DNA of 64,000 bases, from assembly GCF_009371985.2 (NCBI RefSeq), contig NZ_VIKU02000004.1, positions 372,001-436,000 of the forward strand, written 5' to 3'. Source of the DNA: Pelagihabitans pacificus. Lineage in GTDB: Bacteria; Bacteroidota; Bacteroidia; Flavobacteriales; Flavobacteriaceae. Shown here one piece after another: positions 61,030 to 64,000 of this stretch. The notes under the pieces are model-generated. The model was not told the DNA's origin. It made no database searches and saw only the letters and a list, made by a program, of their open reading frames with translations. A program made the translations under genes and the position numbers. Each line of letters starts with the position of its first letter. The first letter of the stretch is position 1.

Positions 61030-64000
61030 AGAACTTAACGGTATCATTGTTAATGGCGGTAACAAGTATTTTGCCATTAGTATCCTTTATCCATTTCATT
61101 TCTCGAATTTGTCCTTTTATTCGAAGAGGAAGCGGCCTTCTTAGTTTTTTTTCTTTTTGAATGTCACCGTAAAGTACCCATCCAAAAGAGGCATCATAGC
61201 GTCCGAATTGCGGCTTCACCATAAATTGGTTTCCCCCCAAAAACAAATCGGGATTCCCATCGGCATCGATATCTTCCGTGGTAATCGAATACACGGGTGA
61301 ATACTGGATTTCAGGGGGTAATTTCACGGGTACAAATTTACCGTTCTCGTTGTAGAAGATGGTACTTTCTAGCATCTTTATTTCTACGGTGTACGCTTTT
61401 TTAAGAATTTCTTTTGGAAACAGTGTTGCCATATCTGCTTGTGCATATTCGTTATAGTACAACAATTTCTTTTTCAATGCCGGAAGTTGCGAAACGAGTT
61501 CATCCTTGTCCGCTATTGGGTAATATTTGCCGCCAATATACTTGCAAATAATCTGTTCTTGAAAACCGTTCCCGTCAAAATCGGCAACGAATAGCTTCAT
61601 TTGGGGCTCATAAAAATTGTTGGCACCCATATTCCCGGCAACGATGTCTTCGTCTCCATCTTTGTCTATGTCGGTAACGTGAATCGATTTCCAAAGCCCC
61701 GAGGTACCTTGAAAACCATAGGCTGTGCTTTTATCAACCAGCTTCCCTTTTTCATTTATAAACAATTTAATGGGCATCCATTCTCCAAGAATAATCAGGT
61801 CTGGCCATCCGTCCGAATTAATATCGGACCATTGCGCGTCGGTAATCATTCCCATATTTTTGAGGGTGTTTTCCTGTTCGGCTTTAAAATGACCCTTGCC
61901 ATCATTTTTCAGCAGATAGCCCGAACCCGGTAAGCCATATCTATTGGTTTTATATCGTTCCCCTACAAATAAGTCCAAATCCCCATCTTGGTCATAATCT
62001 GCCGACACGACGACCGAAGAGCTTATAGGATTGGGAAATTCGGGCAACTCCCCTTTTTCAAAACCATTTTTTTCGTTGGTATAGAAGCTGTCGTGAAGGT
62101 CGGTAGAGTAGGGAGAGAAGGCCCTTCCGCCGTGGCAGACATACAAATCGAGATCACCATCTTTGTCGGCATCGAAGAACAGGGCGTCCGTATCCTCGGA
62201 ATTCCGTTCGTTGCTGAAAGGATGCGTTATTTCAGTATAACCTGAGGTATCGGAAAGGAACAAACTCCCCGATTGGTTTTTTGAGCCCCCGACGAAGAAG
62301 TCGGTTTTGAAGTCCCCGTTGAGATCGGCCACGTCAAAGGCGGGACCCTCATTACTATACATCTGGCCCAAAAGGCGCTCGTTGTCAAAGTCGATATAGT
62401 TGTTCTCTTTGTGGACAAAATTGAACAAGGGGGCGATCGCCTTCGCTGCGGACCTGCGCCCAGGATATTTATAGGCAGCCTTGGTGCTATCTCTTCCCAT
62501 TGGATATTCCAGGGTGTAGATCTGGTTCGTGGGTAGGTCGGTCTCGACCGAAACGGTACCGTCGGGCCATGTGATCCATACCGAATCGATTTTCCGAACG
62601 TTCCCCACTCCGAAATGGGTGCCCTCGGCAACACTGCTTTCGAATCCACGGGATACATAGTTCTCACTATAGCTCAAAGTACCATCCCCATATTTAATGA
62701 CCGCCTTCGCGCCAACGGCTCTTGAATTGCTATTATCTTGGGAGAACTTGAACCGGATACCCCGATGGGTCAAGGTGTCCGTTTTGTTCTCGTAGACAGA
62801 GGAGGGCATGTTTACGTTGTTCAACACCAAATCGAGGTCGCCATCGTTGTCCAAATCGCCATAGGCACTGCCGTTGCTAAAACTTGGCGTGTTCAATCCC
62901 CATTCCGACGCTTTGTCCTCAAATTCGAAATTCCCTAAATTGTGAAAGGCGGCATTCGGAATAGCTTTTGAGGGCATGGCATCGATCAATCGGGTGATGA
63001 CGTCTTTTTCATTTTTCGCGATACGTATTTTTATGGTTTCCTCGTTGGCCTCAAAGTTGAGGTAATCCCTGTCCAAGAGATCTTTGTAGATTCCGTTGCT
63101 GACGAATATATCGCGTAATCCATCGTTGTCCATATCAAATAATAGGGCGGCCCAGCTCCATTCGGTTCCCGAAACACCCGCTTGTCTTCCTATCTCTACA
63201 AACTGGTCGTTTCCCATGTTCCGTTGAAGCGTATTTCGCGGATATTGATGGTGATAACCTTGTCGCACCGCCAGTTGCTGTTTGTCCCAGGACTCATAAA
63301 TGGTCTTGGTCTTTTGTCGTTCGTGGGTAGTTGGAAGCATTTCGGTAACCATGAGATCCGTTAAAAGATCGTTGTTCAGGTCGGCCAAATCGGCACCCAT
63401 CGATCCCATGGATATCGAGGCAAAATAATCTTCCAACTGTTCGGTAAACCCTCCTTTAGTGTCATTGATATACAAATAATCGCGTTCGAAGAAGTCATTG
63501 GATATAAAAATATCCGTCCAATTATCATTGTTAAAATCGCCCAGGGTAATACCCAGTCCAAACCCGATTTTGCTAGTATATATCCCAGCTTCCTCTGTGA
63601 TATCGACGAAGCTACCTTGGTCATTTCTAAAGAACTTGTTCCCGTTTCCGCTTATATCGGGGATGGTTCGTTGGTCTTTAACCAAGTCAAAGGCACCTAT
63701 GGAGCGCAGGGAGTTGTTGAGGATATAGACATCCAAATCCCCATCACGGTCATAGTCGAAAAAAGCGGCGTGTACCGACAGGCCTTCTATGGCCAATCCG
63801 TACTGTTTGGACGCTTCGGTAAAGGTAAGATCCCCGTTATTTATAAATAGTTCATTGTGGCGATTTGCGCCAGAGGGCTTCCCTGCCTTACATACATATA
63901 GGTCCAGTAGGCCGTCACCATTGATATCTGCGAAAGTGGCTCCCGAGGACCATACATTGGGACAGGAAACCCCTGCCTTTTCGGTAATATCCTCAAATTG
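61013..64000 (-). CDS. FG-GAP/VCBS (CRTAC1/ASPIC-UnbV-like) lipoprotein 3 (5' end missing)
   Basis: At least 995 residues are encoded; the N-terminus, including any signal peptide, lies beyond 64000. The visible part matches copies 1 and 2. It starts in FEDITEKAGVSC and has a middle UnbV-type module (THFGVGNVRKIDSVWITWPDGT). At least 13 calcium loops are present (DINGDGLLDLYVCK, DYDRDGDLDVYILN, DMDNDGLRDIFVSN, DIDADGNPDLFLGG). Its 3' end overlaps the small lipoprotein start by 17 nt. As the first visible gene of the array, its promoter is outside the window. Confidence 0.88.
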   Translation of the reverse strand, partial: QFEDITEKAGVSCPNVWSSGATFADINGDGLLDLYVCKAGKPSGANRHNELFINNGDLTFTEASKQYGLAIEGLSVHAAFFDYDRDGDLDVYILNNSLRSIGAFDLVKDQRTIPDISGNGNKFFRNDQGSFVDITEEAGIYTSKIGFGLGITLGDFNNDNWTDIFISNDFFERDYLYINDTKGGFTEQLEDYFASISMGSMGADLADLNNDLLTDLMVTEMLPTTHERQKTKTIYESWDKQQLAVRQGYHHQYPRNTLQRNMGNDQFVEIGRQAGVSGTEWSWAALLFDMDNDGLRDIFVSNGIYKDLLDRDYLNFEANEETIKIRIAKNEKDVITRLIDAMPSKAIPNAAFHNLGNFEFEDKASEWGLNTPSFSNGSAYGDLDNDGDLDLVLNNVNMPSSVYENKTDTLTHRGIRFKFSQDNSNSRAVGAKAVIKYGDGTLSYSENYVSRGFESSVAEGTHFGVGNVRKIDSVWITWPDGTVSVETDLPTNQIYTLEYPMGRDSTKAAYKYPGRRSAAKAIAPLFNFVHKENNYIDFDNERLLGQMYSNEGPAFDVADLNGDFKTDFFVGGSKNQSGSLFLSDTSGYTEITHPFSNERNSEDTDALFFDADKDGDLDLYVCHGGRAFSPYSTDLHDSFYTNEKNGFEKGELPEFPNPISSSVVVSADYDQDGDLDLFVGERYKTNRYGLPGSGYLLKNDGKGHFKAEQENTLKNMGMITDAQWSDINSDGWPDLIILGEWMPIKLFINEKGKLVDKSTAYGFQGTSGLWKSIHVTDIDKDGDEDIVAGNMGANNFYEPQMKLFVADFDGNGFQEQIICKYIGGKYYPIADKDELVSQLPALKKKLLYYNEYAQADMATLFPKEILKKAYTVEIKMLESTIFYNENGKFVPVKLPPEIQYSPVYSITTEDIDADGNPDLFLGGNQFMVKPQFGRYDASFGWVLYGDIQKEKKLRRPLPLRIKGQIREMKWIKDTNGKILVTAINNDTVKFYGFEK

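Noticed and set aside
1-64000. CRISPR arrays, insertion sequences, prophage or integrase genes, rRNA operons
   Set aside because: I looked for spaced direct repeats, transposase or integrase proteins, terminal inverted repeats with duplications, and rRNA sequence, and saw none.

Overview
The window is chromosomal DNA from a marine-type member of the Bacteroidota, most likely family Flavobacteriaceae (Maribacter/Zobellia/Arenibacter-like by gene content; the genus is inference). The reasons are promoters with the Bacteroidota -7 box TAnnTTTG, little Shine-Dalgarno signal, a type IX secretion (T9SS) sorting tail, DUF4199/DUF4286/DUF6268/DUF6428/DUF6434 family proteins, an OlsF-like bifunctional acyltransferase, and the order ribF-HTTM-serS-(SAP/DUF6434)-TPR-DUF4286-rsmA-mgtE. 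Coding density is high. I see one tRNA and no rRNA, CRISPR array, insertion sequence, prophage or integrase.

1-8.7 kb: a DNA-repair block on the minus strand: mfd (cut by the window edge), a TspO-like membrane protein, the ligase-associated phosphoesterase pdeM, and the ligase-associated Lhr-like helicase. A plus-strand ribokinase/sugar-permease pair sits between pdeM and the helicase. A TerB-like gene with a clear terminator follows.

9-19.6 kb: fructose-1,6-bisphosphatase, a GNAT acetyltransferase, aspartate kinase and an OlsF-like lipid acyltransferase. Then comes a minus-strand arsenic operon (arsR, a Cys-tailed DUF6428 protein, an ArsN-like acetyltransferase, arsC) with a perfect 16-bp operator, and a TM2 protein. 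A DUF4199-DUF1801-VOC operon follows, behind a 28-bp dyad that lies next to a membrane-anchored LuxR-type regulator. The LuxR gene is the last of a cupin-dehydrogenase-luxR run.

19.7-36 kb: core housekeeping genes: mgtE, rsmA, a DUF4286-GGCT fusion, a TPR protein, a frameshifted SAP/DUF6434 gene, serS, an HTTM protein, ribF, pth, rplY, prs and tRNA-Leu(CAA). They are interrupted by a large secreted zinc metalloprotease that is translationally coupled to a lipoprotein.

36-51 kb: a siroheme-type dehydrogenase, a coiled-coil lipoprotein, a coupled DoxX/Gfo-Idh-MocA pair, a TonB-family protein, and a phosphohydrolase-rich stretch. That stretch holds a metallophosphoesterase, a GAF protein, an HD-hydrolase fused to a Pycsar-effector-type membrane domain, a metallophosphoesterase fused to an outer-membrane barrel, and a DUF6268 barrel.

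51.8-64 kb: the least ordinary region. A vanadium-haloperoxidase/PAP2-type lipoprotein lies downstream of three giant FG-GAP/VCBS (CRTAC1/ASPIC-UnbV-like) lipoproteins arranged in tandem, with a small unrecognised lipoprotein overlapped between copies. The last copy runs off the window. The layout suggests a cell-surface system, possibly the distal part of a larger uptake locus.
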